Below are positions 44,938 through 53,240 of a DNA stretch of 64,000 bases, piece after piece; position 1 is the first letter of the stretch, and each line of letters begins with the position of its first letter. Under the pieces are notes generated by a model. It made no database searches, was not told the DNA's origin, and worked only from the letters and a program-made list of their open reading frames with translations. Made by a program: the position numbers and the translations under genes. Source of the DNA: Marine Group I thaumarchaeote (lineage in GTDB: Archaea; Thermoproteota; Nitrososphaeria; Nitrososphaerales; Nitrosopumilaceae); contig JACASX010000004.1 of NCBI GenBank assembly GCA_013390745.1, forward strand, positions 1-64,000, in the 5' to 3' direction.

Positions 44938-45019
44938 AGGCACAAATTTACAAGATTCAACTATATTTTTCGGTTACAAACTGTAAAAGCCTTAGCTGAT
45001 ATGGGTGTGAAGTAAGAGT
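44938..45019 (+). promoter_or_regulatory. Repeat leader 2 of 7
   Basis: Type B copy: begins AGGCACAAATTTACAAGATT, then a degenerate AAC...GGTT pair, operator-like TTACA-AAC-TGTAA (44974-44986), AAAGCCTTAGCT and micro-ORF MGVK. It ends at the ATG of the 133-aa gene. Confidence 0.82.
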
Positions 45020-45421
45020 ATGGAAACAAGAAAAGAAGACAGCAAACCAGAAAGTCAATCACTTTCAGGATATGAAAATGATAAGACCTGGAGAGGTGAG
45101 AAACCAACAGAAAAGCAATTAGTTTTTCTAAAAACTCTAGGATATGTTGGGCCCAAACCACAAACACGTGGTGATGCTTCTGACCTAATTGATGAAGGTT
45201 TGAAGGTGACAAAGAATGTTCCCAAGGAACGAATGATGTCACAACTTGTGTTTGTCGATGTTCCATTATTTGATTCTAAAAAGAGAATTTTGGCGCAAGT
45301 ACAAATCAACATGCATCTCTCCGAAGGATTTCAGATACAAAGAGACTGGGATTATGATGGAGGAACAATTATGGTTCTAGTAAAGTGGGAATTGAAACCA
45401 ATGGAGGAAGAAGTGCAATGA
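45020..45421 (+). CDS. Phage-type LGY/AS-domain protein with C-terminal ssDNA- or RNA-like fold domain
   Basis: 133 residues. After a charged start METRKEDSK, residues about 31-60 (PTEKQLVFLKTLGYVGPKP, then ASDLIDEGLK) match a short helical domain found in phage and plasmid proteins. The C-terminal part, LSEGFQIQRDWDYDGGTIMV and KWELKP, is paralogous to the end of the 97-aa protein at 52158-52451. Function unknown. Followed by a 42-aa gene with ATGA overlap. Confidence 0.6.
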   Translation: METRKEDSKPESQSLSGYENDKTWRGEKPTEKQLVFLKTLGYVGPKPQTRGDASDLIDEGLKVTKNVPKERMMSQLVFVDVPLFDSKKRILAQVQINMHLSEGFQIQRDWDYDGGTIMVLVKWELKPMEEEVQ

Positions 45422-45546
45422 TTTTCAAACATTTGAATAAAAAGAAACCACACAAATTACATTATTTTGTTGTAGACAAATCAAACGAGTTTACTGTGTG
45501 TAGTATTTGCGGTAAAAAAAAGGTGAGAAAAATAATTGGCTGGTAA
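45418..45546 (+). CDS. Small basic protein with one CxxC knuckle
   Basis: 42 residues, starting MIFKHLNKKKPHKLHYFVV, with CSIC in the middle and a basic end KKKVRKIIGW. It is coupled to the 133-aa gene by ATGA. One knuckle alone suggests it dimerises around a metal or is half of a ribbon with His residues. Unknown function. Confidence 0.5.
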   Translation: MIFKHLNKKKPHKLHYFVVDKSNEFTVCSICGKKKVRKIIGW

Positions 45547-45569
45547 TGAACAATTAACATTTACGCATA

Positions 45570-45644
45570 GAATTACAAAATTCAACCAAAATTTTTGGTT
45601 ACAAACTGTAAAAGCCTTAGCTGGTATGGGTGTGAAGTAATAGT
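45570..45644 (+). promoter_or_regulatory. Repeat leader 3 of 7
   Basis: Type A copy with perfect AACCAAAA-T-TTTTGGTT, TTACA-AAC-TGTAA at 45599-45611, and micro-ORF MGVK. It ends at the ATG of the first GHKL gene and so drives the 45645-50927 operon. Confidence 0.82.
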
Positions 45645-47027
45645 ATGGAACAAATAATGAAGATTGATGTATTACATGCATTAGAAGATCTTGTAAGAAT
45701 CTATGATTCGAGTGCAAAGATGGTTTTTAGAGAAGCCACTGATAATGCGTTAGATATTCTGGCAACAGAAATTGATATTAAAATTGGAAAAGATAGCAAT
45801 GGAAAATACTGGATTTCATTTGAGGATAACGGTTCTGGAATGGATAAAAAAACATTCGAGTCCTATCATGTAATAGCAAAATCTACAAAAACTTATGGTA
45901 AATCAATAGGATTTGCAGGAATTGGCGCCAAAGTATATTTGGCCGTAGGCGATTTTGTCAGGATCTTTACAGAAACATGCTGTGGTAATGAATCTTGGTC
46001 ATCAGAGATGTATAGAAAAGGAAATGATCTAATGCATTCAACTCCAAAAAAATCCTCTAGAAAAAAGAATGGAACTTACTATAAGGTGTTGATAAATTAT
46101 ACAGACTATCTAGAGCTTCAACAAAGTTTGGAAGATTGGGTAAAAGTGTTTTGTAATAATGCCTTACTAAATGGAATAAAAATTTCTGTTAATGGTAAAT
46201 CAGTTAAACCCTGGATACCAGAAACTAGTAAAACGAAAAGCTATATTGTAATGGCTGAGAACAAAAAATTCCCATGCAAACTTCATCTATGCAAAAATGA
46301 TTTACATAAATCAAAACGTAATATTGAATATCATATCAATAATCATTTTGTAAAAGGTAGACGTCCTGATTATTATGATCAAGTTAAACTAGAATTTAGG
46401 AACAAATGGTTTGTTTCAGTAGAAGCATACGAAATAGCTGATTATCTAAAAACAGACAAAAGTGGATTTAGAGGAGGCTGGTGGAAATATGGTGATGCTA
46501 TTGAAAAGAAAATTTTTAAAGAATTACAAAAATTAGGTCTAATTTCAACTCAAACCAAAAAGGCGGCAGCGCCACAATCATTAGCAAAAGCATTTGAGAA
46601 GCTTTTGAAAGGAAAATTTGCTTTTCTAAACCCAAACTCGCTAATTGGAGGTTTAATTGGTACAAAACGACCTGGGCCAATATGTGGTCCAAGTCCAAGG
46701 CCACCATCAAAACCTGGCTCAAAATCACCTAGACCAGGAACATCAAAATCAGGTTTTTCGGTTGTAGTCAGTTATCGTCAAAATGATAAAAGAGAAGGAT
46801 ACTTAGATCCAGGAAGTCATCAACTTGTAATAAATTCAGGACATGCCCTAGCCATCTCAACAGGACAAGACAAAAAGGCCTGGAGTTATCATTGTACCAA
46901 AGTTGTTGTATTGATACTTTTGGAAGAATATAACAAAAAGAATCCGATTTCAATTTCAAAATTTGTTACTACTCAATCTGAATTCATGGATGCAGTTCGT
47001 GCGGAGGTAAAAGATTGGAAACTATAA
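45645..47027 (+). CDS. GHKL ATPase (Hsp90/MORC-like), 460 aa
   Basis: The N-terminal ATPase has REATDNALDI (E30, N34), EDNGSGMD (D61-G65) and GKSIGFAGIGAKVY (85-98), all Bergerat-fold motifs. The middle (about 150-300) may be a transducer; residues 340-375 are a Pro/Ser-rich linker; the last 80 residues form another small domain. It is not a topoisomerase, gyrase or histidine kinase. It begins a four-gene ATPase/nuclease operon and overlaps the next gene by TAATG. Confidence 0.8.
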   Translation: MEQIMKIDVLHALEDLVRIYDSSAKMVFREATDNALDILATEIDIKIGKDSNGKYWISFEDNGSGMDKKTFESYHVIAKSTKTYGKSIGFAGIGAKVYLAVGDFVRIFTETCCGNESWSSEMYRKGNDLMHSTPKKSSRKKNGTYYKVLINYTDYLELQQSLEDWVKVFCNNALLNGIKISVNGKSVKPWIPETSKTKSYIVMAENKKFPCKLHLCKNDLHKSKRNIEYHINNHFVKGRRPDYYDQVKLEFRNKWFVSVEAYEIADYLKTDKSGFRGGWWKYGDAIEKKIFKELQKLGLISTQTKKAAAPQSLAKAFEKLLKGKFAFLNPNSLIGGLIGTKRPGPICGPSPRPPSKPGSKSPRPGTSKSGFSVVVSYRQNDKREGYLDPGSHQLVINSGHALAISTGQDKKAWSYHCTKVVVLILLEEYNKKNPISISKFVTTQSEFMDAVRAEVKDWKL

Positions 47028-47593
47028 TGGAAGGAAAAATTCCTGTACGTATCACTTGGATGAAAAATGAAAAAGGAATCATAGAATCTGAAGTTTTAAT
47101 AGGTTTAGACGACGTCTTTAGTGAAGGAATTTCTATATCAAAGAAGATTGAAAAATTCAAAAAAAGATATTACCAATTTCTTAGTGATGTAAAAAAATTA
47201 GCAAAGAAAAATAAACAAAAGAAGGCGAGCGACTATTGGAAACTTAGTCGTCTATTAATTGAGTTTAACAGTAAAATTGAGAAGGAATTTTTCATAATAA
47301 ACTACATTGAAGCAATTTCGAAAGACATGAAAGGATTTCACCTCTCAGTGACTCAAGTTGATAGATTATTTCAGTTTGCAAACTATTTCAAAAAGAGTGA
47401 GATTGATGATGCAATATCATATTCGCATTATCGTGAACTAACTGATAAAAGAAACCGACTAGTAGAACTTGATTTATTTGAACGGGAAAAAAAGAAGCTC
47501 CTTGAATTAAGCGATAAAGGAAAACTGCCGAGTCATAAACCAGAATATAGGAATTATCTCAACAAGATTACAAGAGGTGACGTAACCGCATGA
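47027..47593 (+). CDS. Helical middle protein of the GHKL operon
   Basis: 188 residues, highly charged and mostly helical: IEKFKKRYYQFLSDVKKLAKK, then KKLLELSDKGKLPSHK. An N-terminal strand block begins IPVRITWMKNEKGI. No family recognised. It sits between two GHKL ATPases, overlapping each (TAATG in, 4 nt out), so it probably bridges or scaffolds them. Confidence 0.65.
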   Translation: MEGKIPVRITWMKNEKGIIESEVLIGLDDVFSEGISISKKIEKFKKRYYQFLSDVKKLAKKNKQKKASDYWKLSRLLIEFNSKIEKEFFIINYIEAISKDMKGFHLSVTQVDRLFQFANYFKKSEIDDAISYSHYRELTDKRNRLVELDLFEREKKKLLELSDKGKLPSHKPEYRNYLNKITRGDVTA

Positions 47594-49977
47594 GCAAGCA
47601 AATCAATATATCCAAAGTCAAAGTTTTATTCAATAAAATACTAAGATGTGAGACAGAAGCTGAAGTCATCGAAGTCTTAACTAAAGAGGGCTATTGGAAT
47701 GATGGTAGAGCTTGGCGCTCATTTGGTGGAATTGATTCTAATTATTCAATTATTGGTGGCCAATCATCAAATCCTGTTGCCGCACTTGGAGAAAAAGAGA
47801 TAAACTCTGTAGACACTGTACTAGAAAACGCATGTTTAGAGGCAGGAATTGATCCAAGATCTAAAGACGCACCTAAAAACATGCAGCATGCATCAGAAAT
47901 CTTTTTTGGAATTCCACATGGAGAATTAGAGAATGCTGATAAATCAACTATACAAAAATTAGCAGATAAAATACATCTTTTCTCCTCAGGCAAAAAAGGC
48001 TATGACATGTGTGTATCCATTGCAGATCAAGGAACAGGTCAAACGCCCAATAATATGCCAAAAACAATTCTGTCCTTGCCAGGTGTAAAGGAAACTAACA
48101 AAACAGGAATTACATTCCAACAAGGAATTTTTAATATGGGTGGTTCAGGTAGTCTTACATTTTGTGGTAACTATGGAATTTCACTAATAATAAGTAAAAG
48201 AAATCCAAAGATACTAGATCCTAATCACAATCCGGATGATGAGAAATGGGGCTTTACTGTTACTCGAAAATTTATGCCAAACGGTAGAAAACAAAACCCA
48301 AGATATCAATATCTTGCTCCACATGGAGAAGTTCTTAGATTCGAATCAGATTCTATAAACGTACTACCAGGTAAATATCCCACTAAATATTCAAAACCAC
48401 TAGACTATGGTACTTGCATAAAATTATTTGAATACAAATTGAATGGCCTTAAAACAGCTATTAATTTAGATTTGAATTATGCTCTAAGCAAACTTTTCTT
48501 CCGTTTGGCAATACCAATTAGGATTGAAGAACGAAGAGAAGGATTTAATGCAAATTCACCAGAAGCAATTCTTTCTGGTATGGCATACAGACTTCACAGT
48601 GACAGAAGCGAAAACTTGGAAAAGACACTGAAGAGTGGTTTGTTAAATGTTGATCAGGTTGGAGAAATGCCAATTGCAGTTTATGTCTTCAAGCATAAAA
48701 TGAATAGAGAAAAATGGCAAAAAGGTTCAGAAATTTCAGTTATTCTAAACGGTCAAAAACATGCACATTTTCCTAAATCTCTATTCAAACGACAATCTGT
48801 AGGACTTTCATGGCTAGCGGATGACTTGATGGTAATTCTTGATGCCACTGAAATTAACAGAATGGCACAGACCAATATTTTTATGAATAATCGAGAGAAT
48901 GCTCGTGACACTGTAGAGTGGCGAAATATTGAAAAATCACTTGAGAAATTTTTGAGTGAAAACCAAATACTGCAAGATCTAGCAAAAAAAAGACGTGATG
49001 AACTATTACTCTCAGAGGTAAATGACGATAAGCTTACTGATGATATTTTTTCAGAACTTTTGACAGACGCAAGTAATCTTCATGATTTCTTTCCTAAAGG
49101 AACGAGATTTAAAAAGAAAACAGATTTTGATTGGGTTAAGATACCTGGTAAATTCAAAGGAGAGTTTTATCCAACATTTTTTAGATTAGAAAGTAAGACG
49201 AAAAGAATTACAATCAAATGTCCAAAAAATGGATATGTTTATGTTAATTTTGAAACAGATGTTGAAGATGACTATCTAGGTAGAAGTAAACACAAAGGTA
49301 AATTCACATGTACTAACAAAAGCATATACCGTCATCTAAGCTTGTTTTCTGGTATTGCAAAATTAAAACTACAAGCACCAAAACATGCAAAGCTTGGACA
49401 AAAAATAGAATTTCAAACAAAATTAAGAGACAGTCACACAAAACAAGAATGGAAGAATATAATCACACTTAGGATCGTTGATCCAGAAAAACGAAAGAAG
49501 TCACAGCCAAGTAAGCATCATACACCTAAACCACACGATAGAAAGAAAATAAAAAATGGTGGTTGTGGTGAACAAGAAGATACCGGAAAACCAAAAATCA
49601 TTCTAGTGAGAGATAGCGAACAAGCCTATGAAGATCTTGAAATGGATAAAAACACTGCTGTAATTACCAGGCTTGATCAGAATGATATAACATTCTTTGT
49701 CAACGGGGATAATAATTTCTTGGTAAGACAACGCCAAATAGAGAAAAAAGAAAATCCAAAATTTCTAAACGAGATTTTTAGACTTACCTTAGGTTATCAA
49801 TGCTTTGCACTTTATTTGAAATACAAAGAGAAACAAAAGAATAATCCAGAAGAGGTAGACATTGCAAAAAAAGTTGATGATGCGTCAGAAGGTTTAGCGA
49901 TGACAATATTTCCTGTAACCACACAACTCTCTCAGATTACACATTCATACACAAATTCAAAAAGTTTGGGAGACTAG
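47590..49977 (+). CDS. Large GHKL-type ATP-binding protein, 795 aa
   Basis: The N-terminal Bergerat fold has ALGEKEINSVD (E68, N72, D75), ADQGTGQTP (D146-G150) and a glycine loop IFNMGGSGSLTF (180-191). A long second part includes RKFMPNGRKQNPRY. Residues about 520-640 look beta-rich, then a basic region and a helical end. The N-terminal pattern recurs in large uncharacterised ATPases found near phage-defence genes, as far as I recall; that is inference. Genes either side are co-transcribed. Confidence 0.75.
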   Translation: MSKQINISKVKVLFNKILRCETEAEVIEVLTKEGYWNDGRAWRSFGGIDSNYSIIGGQSSNPVAALGEKEINSVDTVLENACLEAGIDPRSKDAPKNMQHASEIFFGIPHGELENADKSTIQKLADKIHLFSSGKKGYDMCVSIADQGTGQTPNNMPKTILSLPGVKETNKTGITFQQGIFNMGGSGSLTFCGNYGISLIISKRNPKILDPNHNPDDEKWGFTVTRKFMPNGRKQNPRYQYLAPHGEVLRFESDSINVLPGKYPTKYSKPLDYGTCIKLFEYKLNGLKTAINLDLNYALSKLFFRLAIPIRIEERREGFNANSPEAILSGMAYRLHSDRSENLEKTLKSGLLNVDQVGEMPIAVYVFKHKMNREKWQKGSEISVILNGQKHAHFPKSLFKRQSVGLSWLADDLMVILDATEINRMAQTNIFMNNRENARDTVEWRNIEKSLEKFLSENQILQDLAKKRRDELLLSEVNDDKLTDDIFSELLTDASNLHDFFPKGTRFKKKTDFDWVKIPGKFKGEFYPTFFRLESKTKRITIKCPKNGYVYVNFETDVEDDYLGRSKHKGKFTCTNKSIYRHLSLFSGIAKLKLQAPKHAKLGQKIEFQTKLRDSHTKQEWKNIITLRIVDPEKRKKSQPSKHHTPKPHDRKKIKNGGCGEQEDTGKPKIILVRDSEQAYEDLEMDKNTAVITRLDQNDITFFVNGDNNFLVRQRQIEKKENPKFLNEIFRLTLGYQCFALYLKYKEKQKNNPEEVDIAKKVDDASEGLAMTIFPVTTQLSQITHSYTNSKSLGD

Positions 49978-50322
49978 ATGATGATTAGAAGACTGAGAAA
50001 AATAGTGAGTAGAAAGAAGGATAATGCATTGAAAGATGAAGTGTTCACGTATTATACAGCGTTTTATGATCCATCCGCCAAGGAACCACATTGTAATTGT
50101 AAAATATGTCCAGGTCCAGAAAACAATTTAGAATTATTAACAATAGATCACAAAAGAAAAAGGACAAAGAAAGATAATCTTAGTGGAACATCTTTATACA
50201 AATATCTGAAAGAGAATGATTACCCAGACGGTTATCAAGTATTATGTTTTAACTGTAATTTTGGCAAAGGGCTCTACGGAAGGTGTCCGCATTTATGGAA
50301 GGACAATAGAAATGGCAGTTAG
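49978..50322 (+). CDS. HNH endonuclease
   Basis: 114 residues: CNCKIC at 35-40, TIDHKRKR, then YQVLCFNCNFGKG. The two CxxC pairs bind structural zinc and the DH of TIDHK is the HNH catalytic part. It could cut DNA or RNA as the effector of the GHKL pair. It begins at the base after the large ATPase's stop; a further in-frame ATG is 3 nt later. Its stop overlaps the membrane gene. Confidence 0.8.
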   Translation: MMIRRLRKIVSRKKDNALKDEVFTYYTAFYDPSAKEPHCNCKICPGPENNLELLTIDHKRKRTKKDNLSGTSLYKYLKENDYPDGYQVLCFNCNFGKGLYGRCPHLWKDNRNGS

Positions 50323-50602
50323 TAATTGGATTCTCTATATTGGAGTTTTTCTCTGCGCCACCGGATTTGGTGTAGTTATTGGTGCAATCTTCATTTTTTA
50401 TTGGGGTATTAAAAAATTGGAAGAATCTAAACAGGGTAATGCTTACACCGAAAATAACTATACAGCTAACATAGATCATTATCATGCAGATGATGGCGGA
50501 TCTAATAATACAGATAATAGTGAACCATGGAAAACCACAGCAAATCCTAACGGTACATCAAGAGATTATATCTCAAAGGATACTTTGGAGGGAAACCGAT
50601 GA
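50312..50602 (+). CDS. Single-span membrane protein, 96 aa
   Basis: One membrane helix (about 6-29, ILYIGVFLCATGFGVVIGAIF) and a hydrophilic Asn/Asp/Thr-rich tail. It lies downstream of the HNH gene in the same transcript, with its ATG inside the HNH stop region. It could be a membrane anchor for the system or an unrelated passenger. Confidence 0.6.
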   Translation: MAVSNWILYIGVFLCATGFGVVIGAIFIFYWGIKKLEESKQGNAYTENNYTANIDHYHADDGGSNNTDNSEPWKTTANPNGTSRDYISKDTLEGNR

Positions 50603-50646
50603 ATGCCTATCTCCCCATTTTAAAAAAGGAGGATGTGAAATGTTAA
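50599..50646 (+). CDS. 15-codon bridging micro-ORF
   Basis: Starts by ATGA overlap with the membrane gene's stop and ends by overlap with the next ATG, MNAYLPILKKEDVKC. Its DNA contains AAGGAGGATGTG, the Shine-Dalgarno of the following gene. It probably serves translation coupling rather than a protein function. Confidence 0.4.
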   Translation: MNAYLPILKKEDVKC

Positions 50647-50927
50647 GTGATAGAGAGAAATTCGTACTACATTTCGCGGCTATGATAACCATCGCAAGGA
50701 TGGCTGAGATGCCACGTAGTGACAAACTCATTCACAAAATGATAGAGGATGTAAGACGTAATAGATGCCGTTCGATAGCTCCAGAAGACGTACATGAATT
50801 ACTTGAAGAAATCAATGAAGAATTGGTATCAGGAAAACTCATGCTCAAACACGTGATGGAAGATACAATTTGGAGTATGACAGGAGAACGCCCAAACAAG
50901 AATACTAATTGGGATGATATGAAATGA
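50640..50927 (+). CDS. Small helical protein, 95 aa
   Basis: Start fixed by GGAGGATGTGAA before ATG 50640. Helical, MLSDREKFVLHFAAMITIARMA, with SIAPEDVHELLEEINEELVSG. No family recognised. Last gene before repeat leader 4, so presumably end of the GHKL operon. Confidence 0.6.
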   Translation: MLSDREKFVLHFAAMITIARMAEMPRSDKLIHKMIEDVRRNRCRSIAPEDVHELLEEINEELVSGKLMLKHVMEDTIWSMTGERPNKNTNWDDMK

Positions 50928-50946
50928 GAGAAAATTGTAACGTTCT

Positions 50947-51028
50947 AGGCACAAATTTACAAGATCTAACTACAATTTTTGGTTAAAAACTGTAATAGCC
51001 TTAGCTGATATGGCTGTGAAGTAATAGT
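50947..51028 (+). promoter_or_regulatory. Repeat leader 4 of 7 (most divergent)
   Basis: Begins AGGCACAAATTTACAAGATC. The operator-like site is TTAAA-AAC-TGTAA (50983-50995), one mismatch from the others. The micro-ORF reads MAVK, intermediate between the MGVK and MAGK copies. It drives 51029-54370. Confidence 0.8.
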
Positions 51029-51316
51029 ATGAAACAACAAACTTGTTCTCAAATGGGTGGCGACCTAACCGCTAAGTACGTTAGTGCTTTGATGGCTTTT
51101 TGTGAATTCATGTATGCAGCGGAGAAATCCGATTTATCTCTGCAACAAAAGAATTCAGAGCCATTTGAACTCTCATTACCTGACGATCCACCACGAAAGG
51201 TAAGGCCAACGAGAGGTTTGCCGTTCGACAAGAGTCCACTATACTTTGGTAAGTATATCAGAGTACATGATAGACTTTGTCACAGACTTGTCACCAGTAA
51301 GGTGAGAGACAATTGA
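51029..51316 (+). CDS. Hypothetical protein, 95 aa
   Basis: First gene after repeat leader 4, starting MKQQTCSQMGGDLTAKY. Pro/Arg-rich middle and one Cys-His cluster near the C-terminus (DRLCHRL). No family recognised. It overlaps the next gene by 4 nt. Confidence 0.55.
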   Translation: MKQQTCSQMGGDLTAKYVSALMAFCEFMYAAEKSDLSLQQKNSEPFELSLPDDPPRKVRPTRGLPFDKSPLYFGKYIRVHDRLCHRLVTSKVRDN

Positions 51317-52161
51317 GTCTCAAAACTTCTCTCTGTATGATTTGCGAAAAGGCTCGCAATGATCACAGTGAAAAACTATGGAAATTGCACGAGTCCCTGC
51401 AAAACAATCCGGAACTCAAAACAAGAGATCCAGCTATGGTCAAAAGGCTAATAGAATGGGAAGCAATTCTATGGCCTTCAGCCTGTAGAACTCCAATCGA
51501 GGTCATTGAAGGTACCGTAACCCTAGAACAACTAGGCGAAAAATGGGCATCAATGTCAAGAAGCGAACGTGGATATCTATTACGAAGAGTTAACTTCGAA
51601 GAATATCTCATGGGACAAACCTCGATGCCAAAATTGTCCTGGGTTCAGCTAGGGATTTGTCAAGTTGCTGAATACAGCGAATATCACAACCCAGAAAATC
51701 TTGGTAAATCTTGGACCAAATTTTCAGACGAAGACCAGAAGAAGATCCTTCGAGCCTACAACTGGAACTTCTCTTACATCTACTATGATGTAGAGAAAAA
51801 TTGTGATGTACTCTATAGTACATTCCTAAACAAGTATCAAGCAACAGAAAAGTTGATTGATCAAGATGACTCTGTCTGCGACAACAGATGGTGCACATGC
51901 CGCGAAAAAATAGTACCATGTAGTCAATGTGGTCTATCCATGGGTAAGTCTGAAACGGAACACTCTGATGTTTTGGGTGAAATGTGCCTAAAATGTTTCA
52001 GAGAGATGACTGATCAGACACATGAATGGTATGACAAGACACCCACTACAAAGATCCTCAAAGAAGGTGTGAGGATTCGTCAATATCGTGATTCCAAGGG
52101 GAAGTTGCATAAGTTGTATGGCAATTTTACTGACGCCCATCATTGTGGTGAGATGCAATGA
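51313..52161 (+). CDS. Cysteine-rich zinc-binding protein, 282 aa
   Basis: Starts at TTG within the previous stop region. An opening CMICEKA, then a helical domain to about residue 190, and a zinc-finger tail: CDNRWCTCREKIVPCSQCG followed by CLKC. It ends with a basic, aromatic segment. The many cysteines suggest two zinc sites and a nucleic-acid or protein-binding role. No family assigned. Overlaps the next gene by ATGA. Confidence 0.6.
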   Translation: MSLKTSLCMICEKARNDHSEKLWKLHESLQNNPELKTRDPAMVKRLIEWEAILWPSACRTPIEVIEGTVTLEQLGEKWASMSRSERGYLLRRVNFEEYLMGQTSMPKLSWVQLGICQVAEYSEYHNPENLGKSWTKFSDEDQKKILRAYNWNFSYIYYDVEKNCDVLYSTFLNKYQATEKLIDQDDSVCDNRWCTCREKIVPCSQCGLSMGKSETEHSDVLGEMCLKCFREMTDQTHEWYDKTPTTKILKEGVRIRQYRDSKGKLHKLYGNFTDAHHCGEMQ

Positions 52162-52451
52162 ATAGGTTTGAAGAAAGTAAAATCGCAGAGCATGATGGAC
52201 GTCTTGATGAGATGACAAGAGAGATTCACGACCTAAGGATAGAAAAAGAAGAACCGGAAAAAGAAATGACAAGGGTAAGGGTAGTTGCCGTAGAATTCAA
52301 GAAAGAAAAATACAGATTGGGCGAAGATGAGGTCAACAGAAATCTCTCTGATGGGTTTGTTATACAGAAGGAGTTTCAGACAGAATCTGGCGTCGTGATT
52401 TTCATGACAAAATGGGAGAAACCAAAAAAGGTGGATGGGGCGATGAACTAA
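52158..52451 (+). CDS. Small coiled-coil protein paralogous in its C-terminus to 45020-45421
   Basis: 97 residues. The first 45 form a charged helix (DEMTREIHDLRIEKEEPEKE). The end, NLSDGFVIQKEFQ, VIFMTKWEKPKK, matches the end of the 133-aa protein driven by leader 2 (LSEGFQIQRDW, KWELKP). A shared module under two different leaders. ATGA start, TAATG at the end. Confidence 0.6.
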   Translation: MNRFEESKIAEHDGRLDEMTREIHDLRIEKEEPEKEMTRVRVVAVEFKKEKYRLGEDEVNRNLSDGFVIQKEFQTESGVVIFMTKWEKPKKVDGAMN

Positions 52452-52714
52452 TGGATAATATGGTTGAATATGTAGCCAATCATTTTTTCTATAGTTCACT
52501 AAAAAAAAATTCAGGTACAATAGAGGAACTTGCCAAGGAGATTTCTAAAATGGAACAGGATAAAATTTGTGAACTTCTTTGCATACTTGGCGGAATCATT
52601 TCCGGACATATTGAATATTCAGAAAAATTATCGCCAGATTTGGAAGCTCTGAATAAGAAATGGGCCTCAAATATGAATAAAATTCCTAAATCAGAAAAGG
52701 AGGATTTGAAATAA
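52451..52714 (+). CDS. Small helical protein, 87 aa
   Basis: Start by TAATG overlap (52449-52453). Helical throughout: MDNMVEYVANHFFYSS, IEELAKEISKMEQDKI. Acidic. No family recognised. It may be an accessory factor; 1 nt before the next gene. Confidence 0.55.
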   Translation: MDNMVEYVANHFFYSSLKKNSGTIEELAKEISKMEQDKICELLCILGGIISGHIEYSEKLSPDLEALNKKWASNMNKIPKSEKEDLK

Positions 52715-52715
52715 A

Positions 52716-53240
52716 ATGTCAACTAGATTTACCCAAAATAAGCAAAATGGATTACTAGCGGAAAAAATTGCCAGAGAAGATTTTATTGAACAAGGGTTTA
52801 GTATTAAAAAAACCGGTATTGGTAGCGATTTTATTGCATTTAAAAAAACGCCAGGAAAGAAGGAACATCAAATCTACGTTGAAGTAAAATACAACAAGGC
52901 GGAACTTTCACCTTTACAAAAAAAGAAAAGATCCGCAATGAAGAAGAGTGGAATAGACTACATAGTGTATAGAGTAACTTCCAAATTTATGGAAAATTAC
53001 AAAAAAGAGAATGGAATTGAGGATAACATCATTTCATCAATAAATCTTGGAGAGCCATTTACTAATAGATACATAGCATCCAAAAATGAAAATTTTAGAA
53101 TAATTTTACCCTGGAAATGCCCAAATTGTAAAAGAAACTCAGCCTCAACAATTTCGGAATTAATCAAGAATTTTGGTTTAAGAGCAATGGGAAAAAATGG
53201 AACAGTTAGGAATCAATCATGGTGTAGAGAATGCAGATGA
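52716..53240 (+). CDS. PD-(D/E)XK-like nuclease with zinc ribbon
   Basis: 174 residues. GIGSDFIAFK and IYVEVKYNKAE give the D and ExK of a restriction-endonuclease-like fold (about residues 36-56). LSPLQKKKRSAMKKSG is typical of VRR/Mrr-like neighbours. The C-terminal CPNCKRNSA and WCRECR form a zinc ribbon. Likely a DNA-processing nuclease of the element; the target is unknown. Overlaps the TFB-like gene by up to 10 nt. Confidence 0.65.
   Translation: MSTRFTQNKQNGLLAEKIAREDFIEQGFSIKKTGIGSDFIAFKKTPGKKEHQIYVEVKYNKAELSPLQKKKRSAMKKSGIDYIVYRVTSKFMENYKKENGIEDNIISSINLGEPFTNRYIASKNENFRIILPWKCPNCKRNSASTISELIKNFGLRAMGKNGTVRNQSWCRECR

Noticed and set aside
44817-45015. A 49-codon plus-strand frame through leader 2 (MWIYPYIFYR...)
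   Set aside because: It runs antisense through the start of the CARF gene and upstream of the repeat has no similarity to other copies; probably open by chance.
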